From Paenibacillus sp. FSL K6-0276 (GTDB lineage: Bacteria > Bacillota > Bacilli > Paenibacillales > Paenibacillaceae), in contig NZ_CP150276.1 in assembly GCF_037977235.1 (NCBI RefSeq), positions 1,612,001-1,676,000 of the forward strand: a stretch of DNA of 64,000 nt. Direction: 5' to 3'. Positions 43,831 through 53,212 of the stretch are shown piece after piece (the stretch's first letter is position 1; each line of letters begins with the position of its first letter). The translations under genes were made by a program, and so were the position numbers. The notes below the pieces were generated by a model. That model saw only the letters and a program-made list of their open reading frames with translations, searched no databases and had not been told where the DNA came from.

Positions 43831-44658
43831 TCAGCGATTCTGCTTGCGGTATTGTAGAGGTGAGCACTTCGCGATTTGCTTAAACACCCGCCCAAAGTGG
43901 GCGATGCTGTCAAAACCAGTTTCTTCGGCGATACTCGTAACTTTAACGTTCGTATTCCGAAGTAGACGCTGGGCTTCCTTGATACGAATATAATTTAGAT
44001 ATTCAACGATGGTAAACCCAGTTGTCTGTTTGAATAAACGACAAAGATAGGTACTGCTGATGAAAAAAGTTTCGGATAGCTGCTCTAATGTAAGCTTTTC
44101 CGCGTAATGTGCCTGCAAATAATCGATAATTTCGTAGACTTTAAGCTGCTTCTCACTGCTCTCAGGAGCGATGGGCTCGCGGCTTATTTCTTGTACTCTG
44201 TTCATCTCAATAAATAATTGGATAAGCAGTGTCTGAAGATAGGGGATTTGCTGTGATCGCTGTTCTTCTTGTTCTTTTAGCATGGAGAAAAGGATATATT
44301 CGATGGCTCCTTGTTCATGTACTCCTGGACGCAGAAGCAAGCTTTGTGTAGTTAAGAAAGGAAAACTCAGTTCATAGTTCGCCAACGTTTTTTGCAGAAA
44401 GACTTCCTCAAAGTTAATCAATATTCGCTCATGGCGTGCTGAGCCCTTAGAAGTAGTACGGTGGAGTTCGTTCTTATTTATAAATATCAAATCACCTTTG
44501 CGCAAGGTGTAAATCAGATTGTTGATGTAATAGCTGCGTTCACCCGCGAGTAAATAATAAATCTCATAAGTGTCGTGATAATGGTCGGAATCCATGTTGA
44601 ATGGGCCGGTCCTTTTTATTTGCTCAATGATAAATGGAGGTTGAAGTTCCTGTTCCAT
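43831..44658 (-). CDS. AraC-family regulator
   Basis: A 275-residue protein with an N-terminal cupin-like sensor domain (DSDHYHDTYEIYYLLAGERS, LRKGDLIFINKNELHRT) and two C-terminal HTH units (LTLEQLSETFFISSTYLCRL; VTSIAEETGFDSIAHFGRVF). AAAGGGG precedes the ATG. It diverges from a Gfo/Idh/MocA dehydrogenase gene 145 bases away, which it may control, and converges on fucU. Confidence 0.9.
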   Translation of the reverse strand: MEQELQPPFIIEQIKRTGPFNMDSDHYHDTYEIYYLLAGERSYYINNLIYTLRKGDLIFINKNELHRTTSKGSARHERILINFEEVFLQKTLANYELSFPFLTTQSLLLRPGVHEQGAIEYILFSMLKEQEEQRSQQIPYLQTLLIQLFIEMNRVQEISREPIAPESSEKQLKVYEIIDYLQAHYAEKLTLEQLSETFFISSTYLCRLFKQTTGFTIVEYLNYIRIKEAQRLLRNTNVKVTSIAEETGFDSIAHFGRVFKQIAKCSPLQYRKQNR

Positions 44659-44803
44659 TCTATATTTGCCCCTTTCGAAGATTAGGATAATATATGCAAA
44701 GTTTTCGCTATTTCTGCTAAGAATTGCTTAGATTCAGATGTATTTTATACTATAAACTATAGGGAGAAACTGCATTTAAATCAATAGCGATGGAGTGATC
44801 CTT

Positions 44804-46090
44804 GTGTCGAACAAGAAATATGTATTCGTAGGTACAGGTGGCCGAGCGGAGTTCTTTTATGGAGAGATAACTACAAATTATCGTGAAACTTCGGAAATCG
44901 TAGGCTTCTGTGATGTGAATGGTGCAAGAATGGATTATGCGAACCGATTGTTGGAAGGAAAATATCAGTATCATGCGGTTCCTACTTATAAGGCCCACGA
45001 GTTCGATCGTATGATTGAAGAGACTAAGCCAGATGTGGTTATAGTTACGAGTATTGACCGCACACATCATCGTTACATTATCCGGGCGATGGAACTTGGA
45101 TGTGATGTAATCTCGGAGAAACCGATGACCATAGATGAAGAGAAATGTCAGGAAATTCTTGAGGCGATTGAGCGAACGGGGAAAAAGCTGCGCGTTACGT
45201 TTAATTACCGTTATGCCCCGCATAATACCAAAATCCGTGAACTGATCATGGATGGGGCTATCGGAGAAGTGTTATCCGTTAACTTTGAGTGGCTGTTAAA
45301 TACACAGCATGGAGCGGATTACTTCCGCAGGTGGCACCGCGATAAACGCAACAGCGGAGGTCTATTAGTCCATAAATCAACCCATCATTTCGATTTGATG
45401 AATTTCTGGCTTGGTTCGCGTCCGGATACAATCTATGCAATGGGGGATCTTCGGTTCTATGGCAGAGAAAATGCGGAGAAGCGTGGGGCGACTGAGTTTT
45501 ATCAACGTGCCCATGGTAGTGGAGCGGCGGAGAATGATCCTTTTGCCCTTCATCTAAAAGACAACGAGCAGCTTAAGCAGATGTATCTGGACGCCGAGCA
45601 TGAAGATGGGTACCTGCGTGATCAAAGTGTATTCGGTGATAATATCAGCATTGAGGATACGATGGCAGTAATGGTCAAATACAAAAACAAGACGATTATG
45701 AACTATTCACTCAATGCTTACTTGCCTTGGGAAGGCTTCACTGTAGTATTTAATGGGACAAAGGGACGGATGGAAGTTAAGGTCGTTGAACAGTCCTATG
45801 TAAATGCCGGAGGGAACAAAGAGGATGAAGGGGCACTAAAGGACAAGCAGATCACTGTATACCCCCATTTTGCGCCTCCATATGAAGTGGAGATTGAAGA
45901 GGGCGTTGGGGGACATGGTGGCGGAGATCCGGTCATGCTGCGTGATATTTTTGAACGACCCGTGGAGGATCGGTTTAATCGTGCAGCTTCCCATGTGGAT
46001 GGGGCTTTGTCAATTATGACCGGGATTGCGGCTAATCGTTCGATAGCTACTGGACTTCCGGTGAAGGTAGATCAGTTAATTAAATTCTAG
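44804..46090 (+). CDS. Gfo/Idh/MocA-family sugar dehydrogenase
   Basis: GGAG eight bases before the GTG at 44804 fixes the start (MSNKKYVFVGTGGRAEFF), nine bases inside the longer frame. The 428-residue protein has an N-terminal NAD Rossmann fold, the EKPMTIDEEKC motif with the catalytic Lys, and the RYAPHNTKIRELI and LLVHKSTHHFDLMNFWLGSR region with the substrate His. It is an NAD(P)-linked oxidoreductase on a sugar, inositol or derivative, not further assignable. It stands beside the fucose operon and a divergent AraC regulator. Confidence 0.9.
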   Translation: MSNKKYVFVGTGGRAEFFYGEITTNYRETSEIVGFCDVNGARMDYANRLLEGKYQYHAVPTYKAHEFDRMIEETKPDVVIVTSIDRTHHRYIIRAMELGCDVISEKPMTIDEEKCQEILEAIERTGKKLRVTFNYRYAPHNTKIRELIMDGAIGEVLSVNFEWLLNTQHGADYFRRWHRDKRNSGGLLVHKSTHHFDLMNFWLGSRPDTIYAMGDLRFYGRENAEKRGATEFYQRAHGSGAAENDPFALHLKDNEQLKQMYLDAEHEDGYLRDQSVFGDNISIEDTMAVMVKYKNKTIMNYSLNAYLPWEGFTVVFNGTKGRMEVKVVEQSYVNAGGNKEDEGALKDKQITVYPHFAPPYEVEIEEGVGGHGGGDPVMLRDIFERPVEDRFNRAASHVDGALSIMTGIAANRSIATGLPVKVDQLIKF

Positions 46091-46173
46091 AAGGAAAAGG
46101 CTCAAAACCAAAATAAGTAGTTCCCCGTTTGTGAACAAGCCGCTACGGGTTCGAAGGGTTCTTATGATCGCTG

Positions 46174-46270
46174 TTAAAGTCCTATTTCTGGATTGAAAAA
46201 AAATTAGCGGTTAAAATAGGACTTTAAAGGCGACCACTGGCGTTTCTCCAGAATCCCGGAGGGCCCTCCG
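46174..46270. repeat. Long hairpin followed by a GC-rich palindrome
   Basis: TTAAAGTCCTATTT (46174-46187) pairs perfectly with 46214-46227 around a 26-base loop; the perfect palindrome CGGAGGGCCCTCCG follows at 46257-46270. The 270-base gap 46091-46359 contains no gene. The arrangement looks like a dispersed intergenic element; only one copy is in this window. Confidence 0.65.
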
Positions 46271-46296
46271 CTCTGTCCGCACGTTAAGTTAACTAA

Positions 46297-46342
46297 AGGC
46301 TGCCTCCAAAGTCATCGTCGATGACTAAGAGACAGCCTTATT
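46297..46342. terminator. Hairpin terminator between convergent genes
   Basis: AAGGCTG...CAGCCTT with inner AGTCATCG/CGATGACT, followed by ATTTATTTT on the plus strand. Confidence 0.8.
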
Positions 46343-46359
46343 TATTTTAGCTAAAGTAA

Positions 46360-47622
46360 TTATTGTTTTACGACAGTAAAGCCATCTTTTTGCAATTGGG
46401 TCACGATACCATCATCACCTAGCATGTGTAGCGCTCCAACGATGACTAAGTAAGTCGCCTTCTTATCACTGTTCAAAAACTCTTTAACATGCTTCACCAT
46501 GTTGGCGTTCCGATCAGAAACCAACCCTTTGTAGTATTCTGGCTCCTTAGCGACCCCTTGTGTCATAGCTACGAGTGATTGTTCATCCCCCTGCATCCAC
46601 ATTTGGGATAATGCATCCAGCGAAGCTGTTGCGGAAGTATTGTTCGTTTGATTGAGGCTATCGAGTGTATCGACAAGAAGCTTCTCTTGCAAACCGTCTG
46701 AGAATTGATCGAACATATTCAGCTGCAATTGCATATTTTCCAGTTCAATAACAGGTTTGTTCAGTTTGCCTGCTTTCTGTGTGAAATATAGGTCGATTCC
46801 GGTATCCGGTGTATAATCTGTTGTTTGCATTTGCAGGCTTGAGATGCCTTGAGTAACGACCCATGGCTTATAGGAATCGAATGCATCTCCTGCAAGACCA
46901 TTCGCTTTCAGAAGCGCAACAACTTTGTTATAGGTATCAGCGGATACGTGATCCTTGAGCTTGGTTCCATCTGTATAGGAGCCTTTCTCCGAAAGGAACT
47001 TTTGAATCTCAGTTTGATCAACCTTGGATAAGTCAACTTCGACGCCAAGATATTGAGACGCCTCAAAGGCAGCTTCAATTTCCGGGCGCAGCGGGTACAT
47101 TTTGTCGTTAGCCACATGGATAGAACCAAGCAGATAGACGATGTTGCCGTTGTTCTCCACTTTCCATAAGAATCCGGTGCTGCCTGCAGCCTGCTTATTG
47201 GCAACAAAGATGATGGTGCGGAGCGCCGCACTCCATTCCACTTTATAGCCGATCGTTTCTCCGATAAAGCGGACAGGAACATAGGTGACATTGTTGATGG
47301 TTTTAGGTGCCACCTCTAGTTTTTTCTTCTCCCCGTTTACCGTTGCTGTTGTGCTGCCGATAGTTAGTGAGAGGGCCAGTCCATTTTTGGTACCCGTTAC
47401 GGTTTGGGTCTTTTTATTCCAATTAATATTTACATTAAGCGTCTCTAGGAGTGGACGCATAGGAACCAAGGTAGTTCCTTTTTCTACAACTGGGTTAGCA
47501 TTGCCTAACTTTACTTCGGTTCCATCAATCCATACACCGACAGGCTTTTCAGCAGCATGCGCAGTGGTAAAGACTGACATAACCATGAAAATGGATAAAA
47601 ATAATGCACCTAGCTTTTTCAT
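46360..47622 (-). CDS. Secreted TraB/GumN-like protein with copper-amine-oxidase N-like domain
   Basis: A 420-residue protein with a signal peptide (MKKLGALFLSIFMVMS, then VFTTAHA). Residues ~28-140 are a copper amine oxidase N-terminal-like domain (TTLVPMRPLLETLNVNINWN, VTYVPVRFIGETIGYKVEWS), used in Paenibacillus as a wall- or surface-associated module. Residues ~150-415 form a TraB/GumN domain (NIVYLLGSIHVANDKMYPL, GIDLYFTQKA, YLVIVGALHMLGDDGIVTQL). TraB relatives are suspected metal-dependent hydrolases; the GS.H and GALH.LG motifs are kept. GGAG precedes the ATG. Confidence 0.88.
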   Translation of the reverse strand: MKKLGALFLSIFMVMSVFTTAHAAEKPVGVWIDGTEVKLGNANPVVEKGTTLVPMRPLLETLNVNINWNKKTQTVTGTKNGLALSLTIGSTTATVNGEKKKLEVAPKTINNVTYVPVRFIGETIGYKVEWSAALRTIIFVANKQAAGSTGFLWKVENNGNIVYLLGSIHVANDKMYPLRPEIEAAFEASQYLGVEVDLSKVDQTEIQKFLSEKGSYTDGTKLKDHVSADTYNKVVALLKANGLAGDAFDSYKPWVVTQGISSLQMQTTDYTPDTGIDLYFTQKAGKLNKPVIELENMQLQLNMFDQFSDGLQEKLLVDTLDSLNQTNNTSATASLDALSQMWMQGDEQSLVAMTQGVAKEPEYYKGLVSDRNANMVKHVKEFLNSDKKATYLVIVGALHMLGDDGIVTQLQKDGFTVVKQ

Positions 47623-47725
47623 TAATAGGACACTCCGTTTCTAAAAAGAATGAAAGATGTAAGTCACTCTCTGATTTTAACGTATTTTCCCATAAACAGT
47701 TATACGTTTTGTTACTATATTGATT

Positions 47726-47911
47726 TAATTCCTATCGTTGTGGCAACGGGATTGATCGATGGTGTTCGGGCAGGTCACGGATTTTATCATGTCTCGATCG
47801 GGGAGAGGCATTCTCAATCTAGCGGATTATGCGATCAACATCGGGATGATCCTGCTCGTCTTATATATGACAGTGAGATTCGTGAACAAGCGGGTCTGTC
47901 ACACGCATTGA
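47726..47911 (+). pseudogene. Signal peptidase II (LspA)-like C-terminal remnant
   Basis: Two short frames give LIPIVVATG-LID and, after a small frameshift at about 47758, MVFGQVTDFIMSRSGRGILN, LADYAINIGMILLVLYMTVR. The order LID-(R)MVFG-VTDFI-(F)NLADYAI matches the two catalytic-Asp regions of LspA. The N-terminal two or more helices are missing. The longest open frame across this stretch is a different, meaningless one. Confidence 0.65.
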
Positions 47912-48019
47912 GAAATTATTCTCTTATCTTTATAGATTCCTTAGAAGTTCCTGTTACGATGTCTCTGCATGGTAAGAGAACGACATAATAACGGATTTCA
48001 AAGGAGGAGAACATTCAAC

Positions 48020-49375
48020 ATGCAAGCAACGAAACGATTAACAGGTATCATTTCCCTGGGCCTAGCATTTTCACTATTACTATCGCCAGTGAGCGCCTCG
48101 GCGACCGCGCAGAAAAATACGGGGTCGAAGGAGAATATTCAAGAGATTAAATCTTTGACGTCATCGGACTATAAAGATTTAGCGTTTCTGAAGCCGATCT
48201 TGAAAGATAAGACGGTCGTTAGCCTTGGCGAGAACTTTCACCGTGTCGCAGAATACAGCAGCATGAAGACAAGGTTGATCAAATATTTACACGAAGAGCT
48301 GGATTTTGACGTGATTGCATTTGAGTCGGGCCTTGGGGATTCCTTCATGACGTATGAGAATGCAGGAACATGGACATCGCAACAAATGATGGAGCGTTCA
48401 ATTTTTCCCATCTGGCATTCCAAGGAGACGCTGAATTTATTCGATTACATCAAGAAGAAGCAAGGGACGAACGATCCCTTATATCTAGCAGGTTATGACA
48501 TGCAGTTCACATCAGGGTACTTAACGCAATTTATTGCCGGATGGATTGCCAAGGTAGACAAGGATCAGGGCGAGAATTATTTCAACTTCGAAATGCAAGC
48601 GATGACGGATTTCTATAAGGTGCTCAACCAATATGGCATGGACGATAGTCATCCGGAGGCGAAAGCAGAAATCAAGAAGGTGAAGGATGCGTACGAACCG
48701 AAATACAAGGCGTTGATCCAGTTCATCCAAGAGAACAAAGAACAACTTGCAGCCGCCTACCCTGCGGACCCGCGGATGGTGGATATCGCTGTCAAGACGT
48801 TGGCGGATCGGGTCAAATTCATCGAGATGGGGATGTACGATACGAAGGAAAGCTATGAATTCCGTGATCGGATCATGGCTGACAACGTGGAGTGGTTAAT
48901 GAAGGTGATGTATCCCGGCAAAAAAGTGATTTTATGGGCGCATAACGATCATCTGGCGAAGAATACGTCCAAAATCGAAACGAAAGAACAAGGGAAATGG
49001 ATCAACAGCTTTACAAGTATGGGAGAATTGCTGCATAAGAAGCTAAAGGATAAGGTCTACGTGATGGGTCTGTACATGAACAGCGGTAAGGCGAGCACGA
49101 TTACGACACAGAAGATATTCGATATTCAGCCGATGCCGAAGGGGAGTCTGGAACAGCTGATGATGCAGAGCGGTTATAAGATTGCGTTTGCAGATCTATC
49201 CAAGCACAAGTCTCCGAACAAAAATAATGCTTGGATGTTCAAGCCGATCTATGCATCCGAGGATGGCATGACGTCCGAGATCATTATGCCGATGTCGATG
49301 CGATTCATTCCAAAAGAGCAATATGACGGGATCATCGTCTTCGATAAAGTCAAAGAACCGACAACGAAGCTCTAA
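48020..49375 (+). CDS. Secreted erythromycin-esterase-family protein
   Basis: AAAGGAGGAG precedes the ATG at 48020; the longer frame from 47969 has no binding site. The 451-residue protein has a signal peptide (KRLTGIISLGLAFSLLLSPV, then SASA) and an EreA/EreB-like domain with VVSLGENFHRVAEY (Glu and His as in EreB), VIAFESGLGDSF and ILWAHNDHLAKN, which supply the family's metal-linked His and Glu residues. Cytoplasmic relatives open macrolides; secreted relatives in Bacillus have mostly unknown substrates. A two-component system follows. The stretch reads as GC-richer than flanking genes, suggesting recent acquisition. Confidence 0.85.
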   Translation: MQATKRLTGIISLGLAFSLLLSPVSASATAQKNTGSKENIQEIKSLTSSDYKDLAFLKPILKDKTVVSLGENFHRVAEYSSMKTRLIKYLHEELDFDVIAFESGLGDSFMTYENAGTWTSQQMMERSIFPIWHSKETLNLFDYIKKKQGTNDPLYLAGYDMQFTSGYLTQFIAGWIAKVDKDQGENYFNFEMQAMTDFYKVLNQYGMDDSHPEAKAEIKKVKDAYEPKYKALIQFIQENKEQLAAAYPADPRMVDIAVKTLADRVKFIEMGMYDTKESYEFRDRIMADNVEWLMKVMYPGKKVILWAHNDHLAKNTSKIETKEQGKWINSFTSMGELLHKKLKDKVYVMGLYMNSGKASTITTQKIFDIQPMPKGSLEQLMMQSGYKIAFADLSKHKSPNKNNAWMFKPIYASEDGMTSEIIMPMSMRFIPKEQYDGIIVFDKVKEPTTKL

Positions 49376-49403
49376 CTCGGTTATACCTGAAAATTTAATT
49401 GTT

Positions 49404-49447
49404 CCCCTGTCGTGAACACCGTGTGTGCCGCTGCAGGGGGATTTTTG
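49404..49447 (+). terminator. Terminator after the erythromycin-esterase-like gene
   Basis: CCCCTG pairs with CAGGGG, with extra partial pairing inside, followed by GATTTTTGG. Confidence 0.55.
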
Positions 49448-49514
49448 GCGCACAAGAAGGTACAATGAGAGGATAAAGCTGCTAGATTGATAGACGCGAA
49501 AGGAAATTCAAGAG

Positions 49515-50201
49515 ATGAGAGAAAAGATATTAATCGCCGATGATGAGCGAGAAATCGTCGAATTTATGCGCGATGCGCTTCAGGATGATGGGTATGAGGT
49601 ATCAGTGGCTTTTGACGGCAAGGAAGTGTTCGATCGACTGGGAGAGACGCCCGACTTAATCATCCTGGATATTATGATGCCGCATCTCGATGGGCTCGAA
49701 GTATGCCAAGCGATACGTGACCGGGTCTCGTGTCCGATTCTGTTCTTAAGCGCGCGCTCCAATGAAGCGGATCGGATCCAAGGACTCGCCGTCGGTGGCG
49801 ATGACTATATCGTGAAGCCTTTTAGCATGCAAGAATTGAAGGCGAGAATAAGAGCGCATCTTCGTCGGGAGCAGCGGAGCCATCTTGATCATCAGCCGAA
49901 GCTGCTGCACCATGGCGATCTCACGATAGATCTGGACAGCCAGCAGGTATTCTACCAGAACCTCCCGATTCCGCTGACCAGCCGGGAGTTCGAATTGTTC
50001 CGGCTTCTCTTCATGCATCCGAATCAAGTATTCTCGCGGGAACAAATCTATGAGAAGATCTGGGGATTCGATGCGGAGGGAGAAGCAGCCACAATCACCG
50101 AACATATCAAAAATATCCGGGCGAAGCTGGCGTGCGCAGCACCGGAGAAGACCTTTGTTACAACGGTATGGGGGGTAGGGTACAGATTCGAAAGGAAGTA
50201 A
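49515..50201 (+). CDS. OmpR/PhoB-family response regulator (VanR-like)
   Basis: A 228-residue regulator with a receiver domain (acidic D9/D10, phosphoacceptor D52 in LIILDIMMPHLDG, K102 region in DYIVKPFSMQELKARI) and a winged HTH (IPLTSREFELFRLLFMHPNQ, IKNIRAKL, VWGVGYRFERK). AAAGGAA precedes the ATG. Overlaps the 5' end of the kinase gene. Confidence 0.93.
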   Translation: MREKILIADDEREIVEFMRDALQDDGYEVSVAFDGKEVFDRLGETPDLIILDIMMPHLDGLEVCQAIRDRVSCPILFLSARSNEADRIQGLAVGGDDYIVKPFSMQELKARIRAHLRREQRSHLDHQPKLLHHGDLTIDLDSQQVFYQNLPIPLTSREFELFRLLFMHPNQVFSREQIYEKIWGFDAEGEAATITEHIKNIRAKLACAAPEKTFVTTVWGVGYRFERK

Positions 50202-51649
50202 AGGCAAGTCGAAAACCGCTGCGCAGACAGTTTATGGGCGCATTTACACTCGTTCTTTTCTATAGCTTCATCGGCTCGATGCTGGTATGGGGCAGTACGC
50301 TTTATGTTTTGATTAATCAAACGGACAAGAGCATTCTACCAGCCAATTATTATGAGCAGCAAATTCCCCGGATTCTAGGTTATGTAGATCAGCAAAAAGA
50401 CGCCTTATTATCTCCTTCGATGCAGAATGCGTTGGAACATGTTATTCTGACGAAAGGCATGCAGTATCAAATCGTGAATCTGAAGGGGCAAATCGTCTAC
50501 GGCTGGAAGGGGCAGACCTTCGTCAACAGCCCGGAGGATGTGCTAAGCAAGCTGAACCGCAGCGAGAAACAGGGCGGGAAATATATCAATTACCACCCGA
50601 TCCTTGATTCGCAGAAAAAATTAAAGGGGATGCTGGTGCTGCGATACAGTTTAAGTGTATCCTCCAACAACCCTGGAAACGGGCTGCTCGTTATGCTTAT
50701 TTTGTGCAGTTTGATCGCACCGTTCTTCTTCATCGTCTTGTTCTCTTTTATTTTCGCGAGAAAATTGGGTAAACGGCTCGAACCGTCGATCACACGGATC
50801 ATCGGGGGAGCTAGACGAATCCAGCAGAATGACCTGAATTTCTCCGTCGCAGGAGCAGGTGGGTCGAAGGAGCTGATCGAGCTCTCCGATGCCTTCGAAG
50901 AGATGCGGATCGCGCTGGAGCAATCCTTGAAGTGGGAGTGGAAGCTGGAGCAGGAGAGACGCGACATGATCTCTGCGATTGCTCATGATTTGCGGACGCC
51001 GCTGACGATCATTCAAGGTCATGTAGATAATTTAATCGAGAGCGGTGCACGCCGTCCCGAACGGCTGGAGAAGTACTTGTTAACCATTCAGAACAGTACG
51101 CAGCGTGCGGACAAAATGCTGACGGAATTGCTGTTCCTGAATAAAATCGACACGCCTGATTTTGTCCTCCAGTATACGAGAGCGGATTTACTCGCCTTCT
51201 GTGAGCGGAAAAAAGATGAATACGCATTGTTATGCCGTGAGAAGTGGATTGCTTTTGACTTCTCTTATGTGAATAGGCGATGCGACCAAGAACAGCAGTT
51301 TCTTCTGGATACATCACGGTTGGAGCAAGTATTCGATAACGTGATTACCAATAGCTTACGATTTACGCCAGCGGAGGGAAGGATCGAGTGGACGGTCATC
51401 GTAGAGGAGACGCAGATTACCTTTGACATGAAGGATACGGGGAAGGGGTTCAGCGCTCTTGATTTGCGGCGGATGTTCGATAAATTCTACTCGGGCGATC
51501 CATCTAGATCTCTAGACAAAGGTCATTCCGGGCTTGGATTGTATACAGCACAGTTGCTCATTGCAAAGCACGGAGGGCGTATCGAAGCAGGAAACCGTGT
51601 CGAAGGCGGCGCACGGGTGATCATTACGGTGCCATGTAAAAAAGCCTGA
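50168..51649 (+). CDS. Sensor histidine kinase
   Basis: Partner of the overlapping response regulator. The start is uncertain: the ATG at 50168 gives about 493 residues and overlaps the regulator by 34 bases; the ATG at 50234 is another option. The protein has two membrane helices (about 24-46 and 171-195) around an extracellular sensor, a HAMP linker, the HisKA box SAIAHDLRTPLTIIQGHVDN (His ~273) and HATPase N and G boxes (VFDNVITNSLRFTP, DTGKGFS, HSGLGLYTAQLL). The signal is unknown; adjacency to the EreB-like gene may hint at an antibiotic or envelope stress. Confidence 0.9.
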   Translation: MGGRVQIRKEVKASRKPLRRQFMGAFTLVLFYSFIGSMLVWGSTLYVLINQTDKSILPANYYEQQIPRILGYVDQQKDALLSPSMQNALEHVILTKGMQYQIVNLKGQIVYGWKGQTFVNSPEDVLSKLNRSEKQGGKYINYHPILDSQKKLKGMLVLRYSLSVSSNNPGNGLLVMLILCSLIAPFFFIVLFSFIFARKLGKRLEPSITRIIGGARRIQQNDLNFSVAGAGGSKELIELSDAFEEMRIALEQSLKWEWKLEQERRDMISAIAHDLRTPLTIIQGHVDNLIESGARRPERLEKYLLTIQNSTQRADKMLTELLFLNKIDTPDFVLQYTRADLLAFCERKKDEYALLCREKWIAFDFSYVNRRCDQEQQFLLDTSRLEQVFDNVITNSLRFTPAEGRIEWTVIVEETQITFDMKDTGKGFSALDLRRMFDKFYSGDPSRSLDKGHSGLGLYTAQLLIAKHGGRIEAGNRVEGGARVIITVPCKKA

Positions 51650-51681
51650 AGAAACTCATCATACGAGTCTTCAGGCTTTTT
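51639..51681. terminator. Bidirectional terminator, kinase / truncated LysR
   Basis: AAAAAGCCTGAAGA pairs perfectly with TCTTCAGGCTTTTT around a 15-base loop. It overlaps the last codons of both convergent genes. Confidence 0.9.
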
Positions 51682-52402
51682 GCTGCAATAATTCGATAAA
51701 TTTATGGAACGCGCTTGTCTTGAAATGATCCCGTCGATAGATGAACTGTACGGTCACATGGCGGTAATGTTCGGGAAGGGGATGGACCTGCACCGAGCCT
51801 TCCATTTCCTTGCGACGAATGACAGATCGAGAGACGATGGTTGTGCCGAGGCCTGCAGCTACGCCGCCGAGAATCGCCTCCAAAGTTCCGAATTCCATGA
51901 TCTCGGGTACAGGGAGCCCTTCCTCCCGCAACCAACTCTCCATCGTACCGCGATGATAACAACCCACGCTGAAGAATAGCATGGGCTCCATCAGCACATC
52001 GCTAAGTTTGTTAGCGCCTAGCTCGGAGATGAGGACAAGCTCCTCGGGGAAGACCGGGATTGGTTCCAGCTCGGCATGGGGCAAGGGTCCGTTCACGAAG
52101 GCTCCATCCAGTTCATAGCGAAGGACCTTCTCAATCAGATCATTCGTATTCGAGCTAAGAAGCGATAGCTTCACATCCGGGTATTGCCTGCGGTAGTTCA
52201 GCATCAGGGGAGGCAAATGGACGGCGGCTGCCGTCGTAATGGAACCCAACTTCAGCGAGACGGTCGGAATATCGTTGTCTAACATTTGTTTATGTGCCAC
52301 ATCGAGCAGTGATAGAATTCTGTCAGCGTGGCCCAGCAAGGTCTGGCCAGCTGTTGTTAAGATCATCCCGCGCTTGCTCCAATGGAATAAGGACGTATTC
52401 AT
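51671..52402 (-). pseudogene. LysR-family regulator lacking most of its HTH
   Basis: The frame starts at TSLFHWSKRGMILTTAGQTL, which in LysR proteins is the end of the DNA-binding domain at about residue 38. The first three helices are absent, and an in-frame TAG lies six codons upstream. The effector domain is complete and well conserved (SLKLGSITTAAAVHLPPLML, then DGAFVNGPL, EAILGGVAAGLGTTIVSRSV). No ribosome binding site precedes the ATG. The gene is 5' truncated, probably by the event that brought it next to the DUF421 gene. Confidence 0.8.
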
Positions 52403-52504
52403 AAACGTATGAATCTATTTGTATAATGATTACTCCAATTGTAGTGACGTTTCATTTCTACTACGTTTGTAAATAATGGGGAAGGAGAGGTAGGGGATTA
52501 AGTG

Positions 52505-53212
52505 ATGCAAGCGCATATGGATATTGTGTTTCGAACTTTAGTTGCTATGATCATGCTACTGCTGATAGCTAAAATATTGGGTAAACAAACGATTTCTAGT
52601 TTGACGTTTCTCGATTTCGTGACAGGCATTATATTGGGATCGCTTGCGGCGAACCTGGCATTTAATAAAGATCTGAAATCGTCATATATGATCGTGGCAC
52701 TCATTGTTATAGCCGCTACATCTTTTCTGCTATCTGTCATCGCTATAAAGAGTCGCAGAATGAGAAGCTGGATATCGGGTTCACCTACGGTGCTTATAGA
52801 AAACGGAAAAATTCTGGATGGGAATATGAAAAAGGTAAGGTATTCGCTGGATTCCTTGGATCAGGCACTGAGGGAGAAAGAAATTTTTAATCTAGAGGTA
52901 GTGGAATATGCTGTGCTAGAAGATAACGGAATGGTATCTGTCTTAAAGAAACAAGAGTACCAATATGTTACCAGAAAAGATCTGAAGCTTCTTTCCGTAC
53001 CCCAGAGCTTTCCCGTTGAATTAATTATGGATGGCATACTTATTGAAGACAATCTTGAGAATAATGGGCTGACCAAGGAATGGCTGGAAAACGAATTAAG
53101 ACGTAAGGGGAAACGCATCTCCGACGTATTTTACGGGGTAAGAGGAACGCAGCATCAGCTCGTTTTTGATTATTATGAAGACGGGATAAGAAAACCTATT
53201 GATAAAGAATAG
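52505..53212 (+). CDS. DUF421 (YetF/YrbG-like) membrane protein
   Basis: A 235-residue protein with three N-terminal membrane helices (about 5-85) and a cytoplasmic C-terminal domain of the DUF421 type: GKQTISSLTFLDFVTGIILG, PTVLIENGKILDGNMKKVRY, then YAVLEDNGMVSVLKK and LIMDGILIEDNLENNGLTKE. The ATG at 52505 or the GTG just before it may be used. In B. subtilis such proteins are sporulation- or germination-linked. A single gene. Confidence 0.88.
   Translation: MQAHMDIVFRTLVAMIMLLLIAKILGKQTISSLTFLDFVTGIILGSLAANLAFNKDLKSSYMIVALIVIAATSFLLSVIAIKSRRMRSWISGSPTVLIENGKILDGNMKKVRYSLDSLDQALREKEIFNLEVVEYAVLEDNGMVSVLKKQEYQYVTRKDLKLLSVPQSFPVELIMDGILIEDNLENNGLTKEWLENELRRKGKRISDVFYGVRGTQHQLVFDYYEDGIRKPIDKE

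Noticed and set aside
44750..45223. 157-codon minus-strand frame
   Set aside because: Shadow of the Gfo/Idh/MocA dehydrogenase gene.
47650..47988. 112-codon plus-strand reading frame
   Set aside because: It has no binding site or recognisable domain and covers an LspA relic that lies in a different frame.
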